From Mycobacterium sp. Z3061 (GTDB lineage Bacteria; Actinomycetota; Actinomycetes; Mycobacteriales; Mycobacteriaceae): 64,000 nt of DNA. The translations under genes were made by a program, and so were the position numbers. Location: the NCBI RefSeq assembly GCF_031583025.1, contig NZ_CP134062.1, forward strand, positions 5,491,234 to 5,555,233, written 5' to 3'. Under the pieces are notes generated by a model. It ran no database searches and was not told where the DNA came from. It worked only from the letters and a program-made list of their open reading frames with translations. Below, one piece after another: positions 1-8,653 of the stretch (position 1 is the stretch's first letter; the number at the start of each line of letters is the position of its first letter).

Positions 1-1322
1 TAGAAGACACACTCTACTTTAATCATTCCGCTGTGCCTGATTTTGTTATCCGATGGCCGGACCGATCTGAACGTCGCCTGTATCTGAGAAATTCATACGA
101 GTCGATTGTGGCTGGGAACGATGCAGTTCGCTTTAACGACTCGCAGCCTGTCCTGCTAGCCCTTCATTCGTCAGAGGAGAAACCCGCACCGACTGCGGAA
201 ATTAGTCAGCAATCACAAGCAGCGCCTCAAACTCTGATTGCCGGCCCAGATGCGTTCGACATGATGACTGACACGGTCACTCAAGGTGAGACATCCGAGT
301 CACCCGTCGCGACCCTCGTACGAACCAACTTGCCGCGAGGTGGACGTGGCCTACTCACACCTGCATTAGTCGAGGAACTACTAAACATCGGCACACCTGC
401 CAGCCCAAAAGATAAGGCACCGATCTCTGAGCGGTTGTCTGAAAACTTTCTTCCTGAAGCTGCCGCACGTATTGCACGAACAGCCAATTTGGTTGAGATA
501 GCGTTTGGTGAGGATTTTTCGGCATTGCCTGAACCGTCCACAGCGAGCCTGAGCCAGGACGAAGTTCAAACACTTTTACCGTGGCTTTTAACACGCCCCG
601 ACACCACTCGGGATCCACGTTTCTGGCAATACATAGGATCGATGCTCGATTTAACCGACGTCATCGCATATCGCGATGCGTTGGCAAACGTCGATCTGAC
701 TCCACTGATTTCTTCTAATTTGCGCAAATGGTCCGGAAAGCGCGCATTCATTGGCCTCGAAAATATCCCACCTGAAAATGCCACGGCAGCCGAAACGGCT
801 ATTCGGGCTGATGGAGTATGGGGCCTTCTAGGTTCTACGCTCGGGATAAATAGCGGCGGTCGACGCCTTCATCTCGCGCCGAGTGGTTACGAAATCCGAG
901 GGCGCGGTGGTATGTCCGGCGTTCTCTGGGATGATCTCGCGGGCACACTCGGAGAATACGATGTAGTCTCCGCGAATCTTCGAGGCGTCAGTCGCTCGAT
1001 CATCATCCATGCAGAACAAAGCGCAGATGTTTCTGCCGATGTAGCCACCTTCGCCAGCTCAGTCGACGACACGTACTACGTGCGCAATGTAACCCTCGCC
1101 CTGCCGTCCGCCAACGAGGACGCCGCATTAACCGAAGTCGCCGTGAACTTCGACACCTCAATCGTGGCGTCGGAGCGTCCTGTATCCCTTATGACTTTGA
1201 CGAGAATAGCTTTGGGCGTACTTGCCTACCAGGACCAGCAACACACGTGGGCAATTCCAGGGCTTCCGGAGATCGACGACACGAAAACTATTGAATCGTC
1301 GGATGCGAATCCCCCCGAATAA
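1..1322 (+). CDS. Hypothetical island protein, 5' end outside the window
   Basis: I do not recognise this protein. The frame is open from the first base of the window; a GTG at 33 could serve as a start, but the in-frame codons before it also read as protein, so the true start probably lies to the left. From the GTG it is 429 residues. It has no evident signal peptide or membrane segment. The N-terminal part (residues about 45-95) is Ser/Thr/Gln/Pro-rich and looks disordered, while the rest has mixed helix and strand character with Trp-rich patches. Its codons are visibly richer in A and T than the chromosomal genes of the window, as expected for acquired DNA. It ends 89 bp before the nuclease/helicase gene on the same strand, so the two may be co-transcribed. 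A partner role in that system is inference from position only. Confidence 0.6.
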   Translation, partial: EDTLYFNHSAVPDFVIRWPDRSERRLYLRNSYESIVAGNDAVRFNDSQPVLLALHSSEEKPAPTAEISQQSQAAPQTLIAGPDAFDMMTDTVTQGETSESPVATLVRTNLPRGGRGLLTPALVEELLNIGTPASPKDKAPISERLSENFLPEAAARIARTANLVEIAFGEDFSALPEPSTASLSQDEVQTLLPWLLTRPDTTRDPRFWQYIGSMLDLTDVIAYRDALANVDLTPLISSNLRKWSGKRAFIGLENIPPENATAAETAIRADGVWGLLGSTLGINSGGRRLHLAPSGYEIRGRGGMSGVLWDDLAGTLGEYDVVSANLRGVSRSIIIHAEQSADVSADVATFASSVDDTYYVRNVTLALPSANEDAALTEVAVNFDTSIVASERPVSLMTLTRIALGVLAYQDQQHTWAIPGLPEIDDTKTIESSDANPPE

Positions 1323-1411
1323 ATAGCCGAACGCTGTTATCGCGATTGACCGTCGGGTCGACCGATAGCGTGCACCGTTCGATGTCATAGCCCTCGATTA
1401 GCATCTTCTCC

Positions 1412-4400
1412 GTGGCAACATTCAACGCCTTATTGGCGGGTCTCGACCCAGACCCGGCCGTCCGAGGCAAGCAATTCGAGCGTGTTTGTGAGTGGTTTCT
1501 CGCCAACGACCCGAACTACAGAAGCACCCTGCGTCGGGTTTGGCTTTGGCGCGATTGGGTGGGACGTTGGGGCGGAGACTCAGGTATCGACCTTGTCGCC
1601 GAAGCCCATGATGGACGGCTGTGGGCTGTCCAGGCAAAGGCCTATGACCCGGCAAACGCCGTGACCAAAGCAGACGTGGACAAATTCCTGGCGGAATCAT
1701 CCCGGTCGGTGTTCTCCTATCGACTGTTGATCGCAACCACTGACAAGCTCCACCACGTTGCGCGGCGGACAATTAACGAGCAGGAAAAGCAAGTCGCCTT
1801 CGTCGGGTTGAGCGATCTGCTCACGTCCGAGGTGAATTGGCCCGCTGATCCGCTGCGCATGCGACCATCCCCGCCACCAAAACGCGCGCGACCGAGGCAG
1901 CATCAGCGCGAGGCCATCAACGATGTTGTGAAGGGGTTCAGTACATCGGATCGGGGTCAGCTCATCATGGCCTGCGGGACAGGGAAGACTCTCACATCGG
2001 TGTTCATTAGGGATCAGTTGAACGCCCAACGGACACTGGTGCTGCTGCCATCGCTGTCGCTGCTGAAGCAGACGATGCAGGTCTGGAGGACCCACGCCAC
2101 AGCGCCGTTCTGGGCGCTGCCGGTTTGCTCCGACGAGACGGTTAAGCAGAGCGAGGATGAGGCGGTGACCCACACAAGCGAGCTGGGTCTTCCCGTCACC
2201 ACGAGCCCCGCCGAGATCGGCGCGTTCCTCCGGCGGCGGTCGGGACCGCGAGTGGTGTTCTCGACATACCAGTCCTCCCCGCAGATCGCCGCCGCGTTCG
2301 CGTCAGGGCGGGTGCCCGCATTCGACTTGGTGATCGCTGACGAAGCGCACAGGATCGCTGGTCCTGCGTCTTCCAATTTCGCAACGGTTCTCGACGGGGG
2401 ACAGATCAAGGCGGGGCGGCGGCTGTTCATGACGGCAACCCCGCGCTACTTCACGGGGCGGGTGCTGAAAGCTGCGCAGGAAGCAGACCTCGAAGTGGCC
2501 TCGATGGACAACCAAGGCAAGTTCGGCACGGTCTTTCACCGTCTAACCTTCAGCGCGGCGATCGGTCGCGAATTGCTGACGGACTATCAGGTCGCGGTCG
2601 TCGGTGTGGACAACGCCACGTACAAAGAGTGGGCGGAGAGAGGCGCCCTCGTAACCCGCGACCGGAAGGTCACCGACGCCCGCGCCCTGGCGGGACAAAT
2701 TGGATTGGCCAAGGCGATGCGTAAGTACAACCTTCACCGCACGATCTCCTTCCACTCCCGCGTTGCCCGTGCCCGCGAGTTCGCCTTGGATATGCCTGAA
2801 GTCATCGCATGGATGCCTGCAGGCCAGCGACCGAACGGTGCGCTGTGGTCGAGTTACGCCTCGGGTGAGATGACCGCCGGTGAGCGGCACGTTCGCCTCC
2901 GGCATCTGAGCCGGCTCGACGACGGGGAACGTGGTCTATTGACGAATGCCCGTTGCCTCTCTGAAGGCGTCGACGTGCCCGCCCTCGACGGCGTCGCGTT
3001 TATCGATCCCCGGTCCTCCGAGGTGGATATCGTGCAGGCTGTCGGGCGGGCGATTCGCAAGTCAACTGATAAGAACGTTGGCACCATCGTCATCCCTGTA
3101 TTCATCGACACAGACGCCGATGCCGAGATCGCTCTGGATTCCTCGGCATTTAAGCCGGTGTGGGATGTCATCAAAGCCCTTCGCGCCCACGACGACGTGC
3201 TGGGCGAGCAGCTCGACGAGATGCGCCGGGCCATGGGGAGGAGGGGTACTCGGCCCCGCCTGCCGGCCAAGATTCACCTCGATGTTCCCCCCAGAGTGGG
3301 CACCGACTTCGCCCGCGCTTTCGACGTGCGCCTTGTGGAACGGACAACGGTGTCTTGGGAGTTCTGGTACGGGCTGCTTGAAAAGTACGTGGCTGAACAT
3401 GGGACCGCCTGGGTTCGCGGGAAGGAGATGTACGGCGGATACAGACTCGGGCAGTGGGTTATTGTGCAGCGGACCAAGTGGGAAACCCTCTCCGAAGAAC
3501 GTCGCAGCCGACTCCGCCTACTTCCCGGTTGGACAGTCGATGTACGTGAAACCCAATGGGAAGAAGGATTCGCCCACCTGCTGAAATACGTCGCCGAGCG
3601 CGGTAACGCCCAAGTCCATGATGAGTGGGTCGCCGAGAACGGCTACAGACTCGGCAAGTGGGTTGGAAAACAGCGGACCAAGTGGGAGAAGCTGACCGAG
3701 ACTCAGCGTGAGCGGTTGAATGAACTTCCGGGCTGGACACACGACGCGATGACCGCAAGGTGGGAGAGGGGCCTTCAGCTACTACAGCAATACGCAGTCC
3801 AGACGGGCGACGCTAACCCACCGAGCGATTACGAATCCGAGGGGTTTCGATTAGGGATCTGGGTCAGGACCCAGCGCGCGAACTGGGAGAAGCTGTCCGA
3901 AGACAGGCGCGAACGCCTTCGCCAGATTGACTGCTGGATGGTCGACCTTCTGGCTGAAAAGTGGGACAGGGCCTGCGGCTTGCTGGAGGCATACGTGAGC
4001 GAGCACGGGAATGCTCAAGTCCCGCAGGCGCTCGTTACCGATGGAGTGCCGTTGGGAAGGTGGGTCAGCAAACAGCGCGACCGATGGGACCGACTTACCG
4101 ACGAGCAGCGAGCCAGGCTCAATAGCCTTTCCGGATGGACGCTTGATGCGCGGGGGGTCTGGTGGGAGGAAGGGTTCGGGCACCTTCAGGACTACGTTGC
4201 CGAGCACGGGACGGCGCTGCTGCGTCAGAACATCGACTATCACGGGTTCGCGCTCGGACAGTGGGTCAGTAACCAGAAGACGCGCTGGAAGACCCTCAGT
4301 CCCCAACGCCAGCAACGGCTTTCAAGCCTCCCTGGTTGGACGTTGGATGCCCGCACCGCCCGCTGGGAGGAAGGGTTCGGTCACCTTAAAGATTATGTGA

Positions 4401-4765
4401 AGGTCAACGGCTCTGCGCGGATGCCTAGTAAGCACGAATTCAACGGGTTCAAGCTCGGTATCTGGATTAACACGCAACGGCAAAACTGGGCGACCCTCAG
4501 CGCGGAGCGGAAGGAGAGGCTGCGCAAGCTTCCTGGTTGGACGCTCAACACCAAGCAGGCGCTCTGGGATGAGGGCTTCGATCACCTACTGAATTACGTC
4601 GAGCAATACGGCGACGGAGCGGTCCCCGCCGGAAAGGTTTTCCACGGCTACAAGCTCGGTCAGTGGGTCACGGTCCAGCGAACCATGTTCCGAAAGGGAG
4701 TCATAAAGCCAGAACGCCGCGCGAAGCTCGACAGGGTCTCCGGTTGGGTGTGGAACGCGCGATAG
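1412..4765 (+). CDS. Mrr-like nuclease / SF2 helicase with seven helicase-associated repeats
   Basis: A 1117-residue protein starting at GTG 1412. Residues 1-140 look like a PD-(D/E)xK restriction-endonuclease domain of Mrr type, with Asp60 in SGIDLV and a QAK motif at 74-76. The SF2 helicase core follows: motif I MACGTGKT (186-193), DEAH (310-313), TAT (341-343) and motif VI QAVGRAIRK (542-550). From Trp649 to the end there are seven copies of a repeat of about 67 residues, each opening with W(E/D)xG-type helices, containing a LG-x-WV-x-QR block and ending in PGW or a variant. This is the Helicase_associated (HA, PF03457) repeat. Nuclease-helicase fusions of this sort are known in restriction and anti-phage systems; here no methyltransferase is fused or seen nearby. 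DNA-targeting defence is inferred. Confidence 0.8.
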   Translation: MATFNALLAGLDPDPAVRGKQFERVCEWFLANDPNYRSTLRRVWLWRDWVGRWGGDSGIDLVAEAHDGRLWAVQAKAYDPANAVTKADVDKFLAESSRSVFSYRLLIATTDKLHHVARRTINEQEKQVAFVGLSDLLTSEVNWPADPLRMRPSPPPKRARPRQHQREAINDVVKGFSTSDRGQLIMACGTGKTLTSVFIRDQLNAQRTLVLLPSLSLLKQTMQVWRTHATAPFWALPVCSDETVKQSEDEAVTHTSELGLPVTTSPAEIGAFLRRRSGPRVVFSTYQSSPQIAAAFASGRVPAFDLVIADEAHRIAGPASSNFATVLDGGQIKAGRRLFMTATPRYFTGRVLKAAQEADLEVASMDNQGKFGTVFHRLTFSAAIGRELLTDYQVAVVGVDNATYKEWAERGALVTRDRKVTDARALAGQIGLAKAMRKYNLHRTISFHSRVARAREFALDMPEVIAWMPAGQRPNGALWSSYASGEMTAGERHVRLRHLSRLDDGERGLLTNARCLSEGVDVPALDGVAFIDPRSSEVDIVQAVGRAIRKSTDKNVGTIVIPVFIDTDADAEIALDSSAFKPVWDVIKALRAHDDVLGEQLDEMRRAMGRRGTRPRLPAKIHLDVPPRVGTDFARAFDVRLVERTTVSWEFWYGLLEKYVAEHGTAWVRGKEMYGGYRLGQWVIVQRTKWETLSEERRSRLRLLPGWTVDVRETQWEEGFAHLLKYVAERGNAQVHDEWVAENGYRLGKWVGKQRTKWEKLTETQRERLNELPGWTHDAMTARWERGLQLLQQYAVQTGDANPPSDYESEGFRLGIWVRTQRANWEKLSEDRRERLRQIDCWMVDLLAEKWDRACGLLEAYVSEHGNAQVPQALVTDGVPLGRWVSKQRDRWDRLTDEQRARLNSLSGWTLDARGVWWEEGFGHLQDYVAEHGTALLRQNIDYHGFALGQWVSNQKTRWKTLSPQRQQRLSSLPGWTLDARTARWEEGFGHLKDYVKVNGSARMPSKHEFNGFKLGIWINTQRQNWATLSAERKERLRKLPGWTLNTKQALWDEGFDHLLNYVEQYGDGAVPAGKVFHGYKLGQWVTVQRTMFRKGVIKPERRAKLDRVSGWVWNAR

Positions 4766-4793
4766 AAACGCGGATTGGCCGAAGGGTTGGTTC

Positions 4794-4818
4794 TTTCTCA
4801 ATACTTTAGTTGTGAGAC
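4794..4818. repeat. res-like inverted repeat, outer site
   Basis: A 25-bp imperfect inverted repeat whose arms resemble TGTCTCA and TGAGACA, with the inner sequence CAATACTT after the left arm. The same arms and inner sequence recur at 4889-4922. Paired dyad sites of unequal length just upstream of a serine resolvase gene are typical of res subsites bound by resolvase dimers. Function is inferred. Confidence 0.45.
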
Positions 4819-4888
4819 AGACGCCATAGTCACTCTGCGGGAGAATAAAACCCACGTCGCGCCATCGCAAAAGTCGCCTCAGAACGAT

Positions 4889-4923
<35 letters not shown>

Positions 4924-4934
4924 AGTCTCGCGTT

Positions 4935-5540
4935 ATGAACAACGCAGCCGCCAGCGCCAGCGCCACAGGCATTCAACTCGGATACGCCCGCGTCTCAACC
5001 GGCCACCAGTCCCTGGACCAACAATTGGACGCGCTCACGGGTGTCGGGGTGGACTCGGATCGCGTCTACACGGACAAACTTTCCGGAACATCAACCCGTG
5101 AGCAGCGGCCTGGGCTTGCCGCCTTAATGGACTATGCACGACACGGGGATGCCATCGTCGTGGTTGGCATTGACCGATTGGGTCGCAACGCCGCAGAGGT
5201 TATGACCACTATTCGCGAGCTTGGCGAGCGTGGAATCGTCCTGCGCTCAATTCGCGAGGGCATTGATACATCAAACGCCACAGGGCGGATGGTGGCTGGG
5301 GTACTCGCTAGCTTGGCCGAGCTTGAACTTGAGCTAGGTCGGGAACGTCGCTCAGCCGCTCGTGAGGCACGCCGTGCTCGCGGCCAAGCTATCGGTCGAC
5401 CGAAGGCCCTGGATGCGTCAAAGGCAGCTCTGGCGCAGAGGATGCACGCATCTGGTGAATCGGCGAGCACCATTGCGACCGCACTTGGCGTAAGCCGCGC
5501 GACTGTCTACCGGGCACTGGCCGACCACATCAGCAACTAG
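4935..5540 (+). CDS. Serine recombinase (resolvase/invertase family)
   Basis: A 201-residue serine site-specific recombinase of the small resolvase/invertase type. The N-terminal catalytic domain has the YARVST motif with nucleophile Ser21 and the IDRLGRN block. A long helix rich in Glu and Arg follows, then a C-terminal helix-turn-helix near residues 170-195 (SASTIATALGVSRATVY) that binds DNA. The reading frame extends back to TTG 4908 and ATG 4917, but those codons fall inside a dyad that looks like a resolvase binding site, so ATG 4935 is preferred; no strong ribosome-binding site is visible for any of them. The gene follows the helicase by about 170 bp on the same strand. It could resolve cointegrates, dimers or an invertible segment of the island. 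Confidence 0.85.
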   Translation: MNNAAASASATGIQLGYARVSTGHQSLDQQLDALTGVGVDSDRVYTDKLSGTSTREQRPGLAALMDYARHGDAIVVVGIDRLGRNAAEVMTTIRELGERGIVLRSIREGIDTSNATGRMVAGVLASLAELELELGRERRSAAREARRARGQAIGRPKALDASKAALAQRMHASGESASTIATALGVSRATVYRALADHISN

Positions 5541-5542
5541 CG

Positions 5543-5887
5543 TCAGTCCCGACGGAGTCCTAACTCTGCCAGCAGGGCGTACTCAGCTGCGAACGGATTT
5601 TCCCGCTTGAGCTTTCTCCTCCGCGCATACCGTCGAATGGGTGCGTCCATTCGTTGGCCTGTACGCCAACGCCTGTAGTGGGTTGTGCACCAGCCGCGCG
5701 AGCGTGCTCGCCTCCCGCAGCCTGTTTGCTTGCAAGGCAGCGGCTTTCGGCCTGTCTCCGTGGTCGACAGCCCTTGCCTGGGGGGTACCCCCGCAGCGCG
5801 TGCGGCCGGACAGGCACTGCAAGTACCCGTCTCTCTCCCCACTGATCCTCCGCCCAGGCATTTGCATGACAGGTTGGTTGCACTCAT
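5543..5887 (-). CDS. Small Cys-rich zinc-finger-like protein of the island
   Basis: A 114-residue basic, cysteine-rich protein of unknown function. Its core has a Cys-x5-Cys ... Cys-x2-His arrangement (CKQTGCG ... WCTTHY) followed by RRWRTGQRMDAPI. This resembles short zinc-binding modules seen in actinophage and mobile-element proteins, often beside HNH nucleases, but no HNH catalytic core is visible. More Cys occur near the N terminus (CKC, CSAC). The start ATG 5887 overlaps the stop of the upstream winged-helix gene by 4 nt (ATGA), which favours it over the longer frame starting at 5932. The gene converges with the serine recombinase, with 2 bp between their stops. It is the last gene of the int-xis-side cluster. 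Confidence 0.6.
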   Translation of the reverse strand: MSATNLSCKCLGGGSVGRETGTCSACPAARAAGVPPRQGLSTTETGRKPLPCKQTGCGRRARSRGWCTTHYRRWRTGQRMDAPIRRYARRRKLKRENPFAAEYALLAELGLRRD

Positions 5888-6339
5888 GCGACCACCTGAC
5901 TTGAAGCACTGAATGCATGGTGTTGTAGGCACTGACTGCTGACATATGTAGCACTGGTTGCTTCACCGTGAGCCTGTGACCTCGGCGTTTCCACGCCCCC
6001 TCTATTGATCTCTTTCAGACCACGATGTACTTTGCACGCCTTGCGGCTACTGCCGAGGTTTGTTTCGATGAAATCGCTTGGAGGGAGCAGGCATTCGGTG
6101 CACGACCCTTTCTCCAGCCAGCCGTTCTCCATGGCGACTCGTATGGCGCGGTTGATGTCCTGTCGGCACTTGCCCATCAACTCGCGAAGCTCGCCGCGCT
6201 GAAAGGGCGCGTGCCCATTAGCTCCGACTCGGGCATATGCCATAAGCGTCATCCTCAGCCAGAGGGGTTGACTCAGCTCGAGTGCGCGCTGTTCCAAGCC
6301 GCCTTGCGAAACCTTCACCCAAGGAGCCTCCACGGTCAC
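5884..6339 (-). CDS. Winged-helix-like island regulator or replication protein
   Basis: A 151-residue protein starting at GTG 6339, overlapping the xis stop by 4 nt (GTGA), which suggests translational coupling. The first 90 residues look like a winged helix: LWLRMTLMAYARVGANGHA, then a helix pair ending DINRAIRVAMENGWLEKG. A possible zinc knuckle follows, with CTEC and then KACKVH about 20 residues later. Small proteins of this kind lie beside xis in actinobacterial integrative elements and phage remnants, where they act in regulation or replication. Which role applies here cannot be decided from sequence. No homologue with a known function was recognised. Confidence 0.6.
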   Translation of the reverse strand: MTVEAPWVKVSQGGLEQRALELSQPLWLRMTLMAYARVGANGHAPFQRGELRELMGKCRQDINRAIRVAMENGWLEKGSCTECLLPPSDFIETNLGSSRKACKVHRGLKEINRGGVETPRSQAHGEATSATYVSSQCLQHHAFSASSQVVA

Positions 6340-6533
6340 AGTTGATCGCCCCGGGTGCTCGCGGCCCGGTTCGCACTGATCCAGACTTCCAGCGCATCAG
6401 CGGGATACACGACAATCTTCTTGCCTAGCTTGAAGGACGGCGGACCTTCCCCACGGTGACGCCACCACCGCAGAGTGTCCTCTGATATGCCGTACTTTTC
6501 ATGAACCTGACGGGTGCGAAGTAGTTCGCTCAC
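6336..6533 (-). CDS. Excisionase-like helix-turn-helix protein
   Basis: A 65-residue protein of the MerR/AlpA-like excisionase fold. It reads VHEKYGISEDTLRWWRHRG for the recognition helix region, then PPSFKLGKKIVVYPADALEVWI for the wing and last helix. Proteins of this size and pattern are recombination directionality factors that bend DNA at att sites and regulate the integrase. The start is GTG 6533. It overlaps the next gene by 4 nt, so xis, the winged-helix gene and the Cys-rich gene probably form one transcript. It sits downstream of int on the same strand, separated by 312 bp. Confidence 0.75.
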   Translation of the reverse strand: MSELLRTRQVHEKYGISEDTLRWWRHRGEGPPSFKLGKKIVVYPADALEVWISANRAASTRGDQL

Positions 6534-6845
6534 TGCTGCTCCAAGATTCGAAAGGGTTGATGCCTGAAGGGATCCACTCGCCGCTTCGCGAGAGTCATTC
6601 GGAGAAACAATGTTTCGACTCCTTCTGTTCTGACGCGCCTTGCTATGGGGCCTCGTCGTTCGCCTTCACGGTCGCTCGCCGTCACGGCCAGCGTATGTCG
6701 ACCCGGTCGACGGTATGGCAATAAGTTCGAGGTCTAGCGGGAGCGCAATCTGACGCTGAATAGCCCTGTGCCGTCACCGCCATACCCTTGGGACGGGCGG
6801 GCCCCCAACGTCAGCGAGCGCGACGCTGAGGGCCTGGAAAGGGCA
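6534..6845. promoter_or_regulatory. Gene-free stretch between int and xis
   Basis: This 312-bp stretch probably holds the promoter of the xis operon. It contains a 15-bp palindrome at 6697-6711 (GTCGAC on both sides of CCG), a plausible operator for Xis or the winged-helix protein. A GC-rich hairpin near 6811-6830 (CAGCG ... CGCTG) may end int transcription. A 63-codon Arg-rich frame (6530-6721, minus) overlaps the xis start by GTGA, but its composition does not look like protein. Confidence 0.35.
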
Positions 6846-8174
6846 TCACCCGGCGGCCTTCTGCGCTGCGGCCATAGCTTTGCCCAGCGCGTCGGCTACC
6901 CCTGCCAAGTCATCGCTCATGAGATGCCCATATAGGTCCAGCGTCATCGCAGCAGTGGCGTGGCCAAGCATGTGCTGCACGACCTTGACGTTCGCGCCCG
7001 CCGAAATCGCCAGGGATGCACACGTGTGCCGTAAGTCGTGCGGTGTGATCGTCGGGAAGGTCGGTGTCGTCACCTCGCCGTCAGCCATCTCTTGCTGACG
7101 TTTCGCCGCGGCGCGGTCCTGTGCCGCCTTCAGGGCGTTGTCAAAAGTCCAGCGGTACTCCCCGAGCGGCAGGTGTCCACCCTTGCGGCCTGGAAACACA
7201 AACGAGCCCGGCTCGGCGGGTAGCTCTGTCTTGAGATGCTCCCAGACAGGACCGGGGACAGGCACGCGCCGGGTTCGCTTGGTCTTGGTTCCAGTCTCAA
7301 CGATGCCCTGACCCTGGACGTAGGTGGCGGAGTTACGAACGGTGATCTGCTTGACGCCTACGTCCTCGCGGCGCAATGCCGCCGCCTCGCCGAACCGCAG
7401 ACCGCAGTACCCGAGGACCAGCGTCATGGTGCCGAACCGGCCTGCCGCCCCCGCGAGGTCCAAAAGCTGAGCATGGGTCAGATAGTGCTGCTTAACCTCA
7501 GGCTCCGGCAAGTCATGACGGCGGTCGATCTCGGCAGCGATGTTCTTGGACGCCAGCCCGGCTCTGACCGCGTACTTGAAGACTGCGCCCATAAGTTGAT
7601 GCGTCTGCCGGATGCGGCTGGCAGATAGAGAGGTGCCAGCTTGGGAGCCGTCTACCGACAGGCCAGCGATCCAGGCCGACAGTTCGGAGTAAGTGATTTC
7701 TTTCATTGGGGTATCGCCCCACCTCGGAAGCACGAGGGTGTCCAAGATGCTCCGGTAACCCGCCAACGTCTTGGGTTTGCGCTGCGCTCCCTCTTTTGTC
7801 GTCAACCATCTCGCCGCGACTGCACGGAAAGCATCTGCGCCGACCTTCGGGCTCACCCACTGATGAGTGACGACCTTGCCACGCTCCGAGTCTGACCAGG
7901 CTTTCGCCTCGACCTCGGTGCGAAATCGCCTCGTGCACTGCCTACCGTCATCCCCGACGTACCAACCACGCCACCGCTTGCCGACACCCTGCGGCTTACC
8001 CTCACCCACCGCCCATCGCCCAGTCGCCAGCTTGGTGGGGTTGCCATCCTTGCTGTTCTTCCACAGGTCAATCACACCGCCGGTACCAGGGGTTCTTTTG
8101 ATTGACTTAGTGGGTGTATCAGCCTTCTCGGCTGGCGTCTCCATGGCACAGAGTTTACCGGCTGCATACAACAT
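6846..8174 (-). CDS. int: Tyrosine site-specific integrase
   Basis: A 442-residue phage-type tyrosine recombinase that would integrate and excise the island. An N-terminal arm-binding region (about 65-110) is followed by a SAM-like core-binding domain (about 112-215). The catalytic domain has Arg260 (GLRFGEA), H379-x-x-R382 in the HDLRHT motif, His405 in LGHA and nucleophile Tyr415 in LYGHL, so the catalytic residues are intact. The start is ATG 8174, with an in-frame ATG at 8144 as the alternative. The gene begins only 57 bp from the 3' end of the UAA-anticodon tRNA gene, the usual layout when the element has inserted at the tRNA 3' end. The enzyme looks functional. Confidence 0.92.
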   Translation of the reverse strand: MLYAAGKLCAMETPAEKADTPTKSIKRTPGTGGVIDLWKNSKDGNPTKLATGRWAVGEGKPQGVGKRWRGWYVGDDGRQCTRRFRTEVEAKAWSDSERGKVVTHQWVSPKVGADAFRAVAARWLTTKEGAQRKPKTLAGYRSILDTLVLPRWGDTPMKEITYSELSAWIAGLSVDGSQAGTSLSASRIRQTHQLMGAVFKYAVRAGLASKNIAAEIDRRHDLPEPEVKQHYLTHAQLLDLAGAAGRFGTMTLVLGYCGLRFGEAAALRREDVGVKQITVRNSATYVQGQGIVETGTKTKRTRRVPVPGPVWEHLKTELPAEPGSFVFPGRKGGHLPLGEYRWTFDNALKAAQDRAAAKRQQEMADGEVTTPTFPTITPHDLRHTCASLAISAGANVKVVQHMLGHATAAMTLDLYGHLMSDDLAGVADALGKAMAAAQKAAG

Positions 8175-8230
8175 CGCTTCAGGACGCGGTAATCAACCGC
8201 GGTATAGGCCAGCCAACAGCCAATTCCCGG

Positions 8231-8304
8231 TGCCCCCAGTCGGACTCGAACCGACACTTGGCGGATTTTAAGTCCGCTGCCTCTGCCAATTGGGCTATGG
8301 GGGC
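8231..8304 (-). tRNA. tRNA with UAA anticodon (tRNA-Leu), short variable arm
   Basis: A cloverleaf of 74 nt reads on the minus strand. The acceptor arms GCCCCCA and TGGGGGC pair, the anticodon stem GCGGA/TCCGC encloses CTTAAAA (anticodon UAA), and the T arm is GTCGG-TTCGAGT-CCGAC. CCA is not encoded in full. By anticodon it decodes UUA (Leu), yet the variable arm is short (about 5 nt), whereas tRNA-Leu is normally a class II tRNA with a long arm. In H37Rv a leucine tRNA lies beside PE8 at the same locus. It is the probable attachment site of the island. Confidence 0.9.
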
Positions 8305-8653
8305 CCGGCGGCGAATCTAGCCTGCGCAGGCCAGATCCGGGACGTCGCATACCCCCGAAACGCTAGCGTGCGCGACGGCCGCTTCCTATGTAGGATCGCG
8401 CGCCGCGCGCCCTCAGAGGCCCCAAGACCCCGTCGGTCAGATGACGCGGCCGTATCGCCCGCCAAGAGCTTGTTAAAACTGCGAGCGCCCTCGTTAAGAA
8501 GCCGTAAACGTCCGTCACCCTGCGCTTTTCGACCATAACTGTGGAGCTCGGGCTAGTTAGCGTTACGCCAACGCACAGGGGCCGGTACGCAAACACACAG
8601 GGACGACCAGGGGATTCAGCGGTCGTCATGTCTTCACATCAAAGGAGCAATAG
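8305..8653. promoter_or_regulatory. Upstream region of the PE8-PPE15-esx operon
   Basis: A 349-bp gene-free stretch between the tRNA 5' end and PE8. The segment 8465-8570 has several TTAA/GTTA-containing patches and may carry the PE8 promoter. A clear ribosome-binding site (AAAGGAG) stands before the PE8 ATG. I see no further gene or strong repeat. Confidence 0.35.

Noticed and set aside
6530..6721. 63-codon minus-strand frame before xis
   Set aside because: The GTGA overlap with xis is suggestive, but the Arg-rich content has no protein-like pattern.
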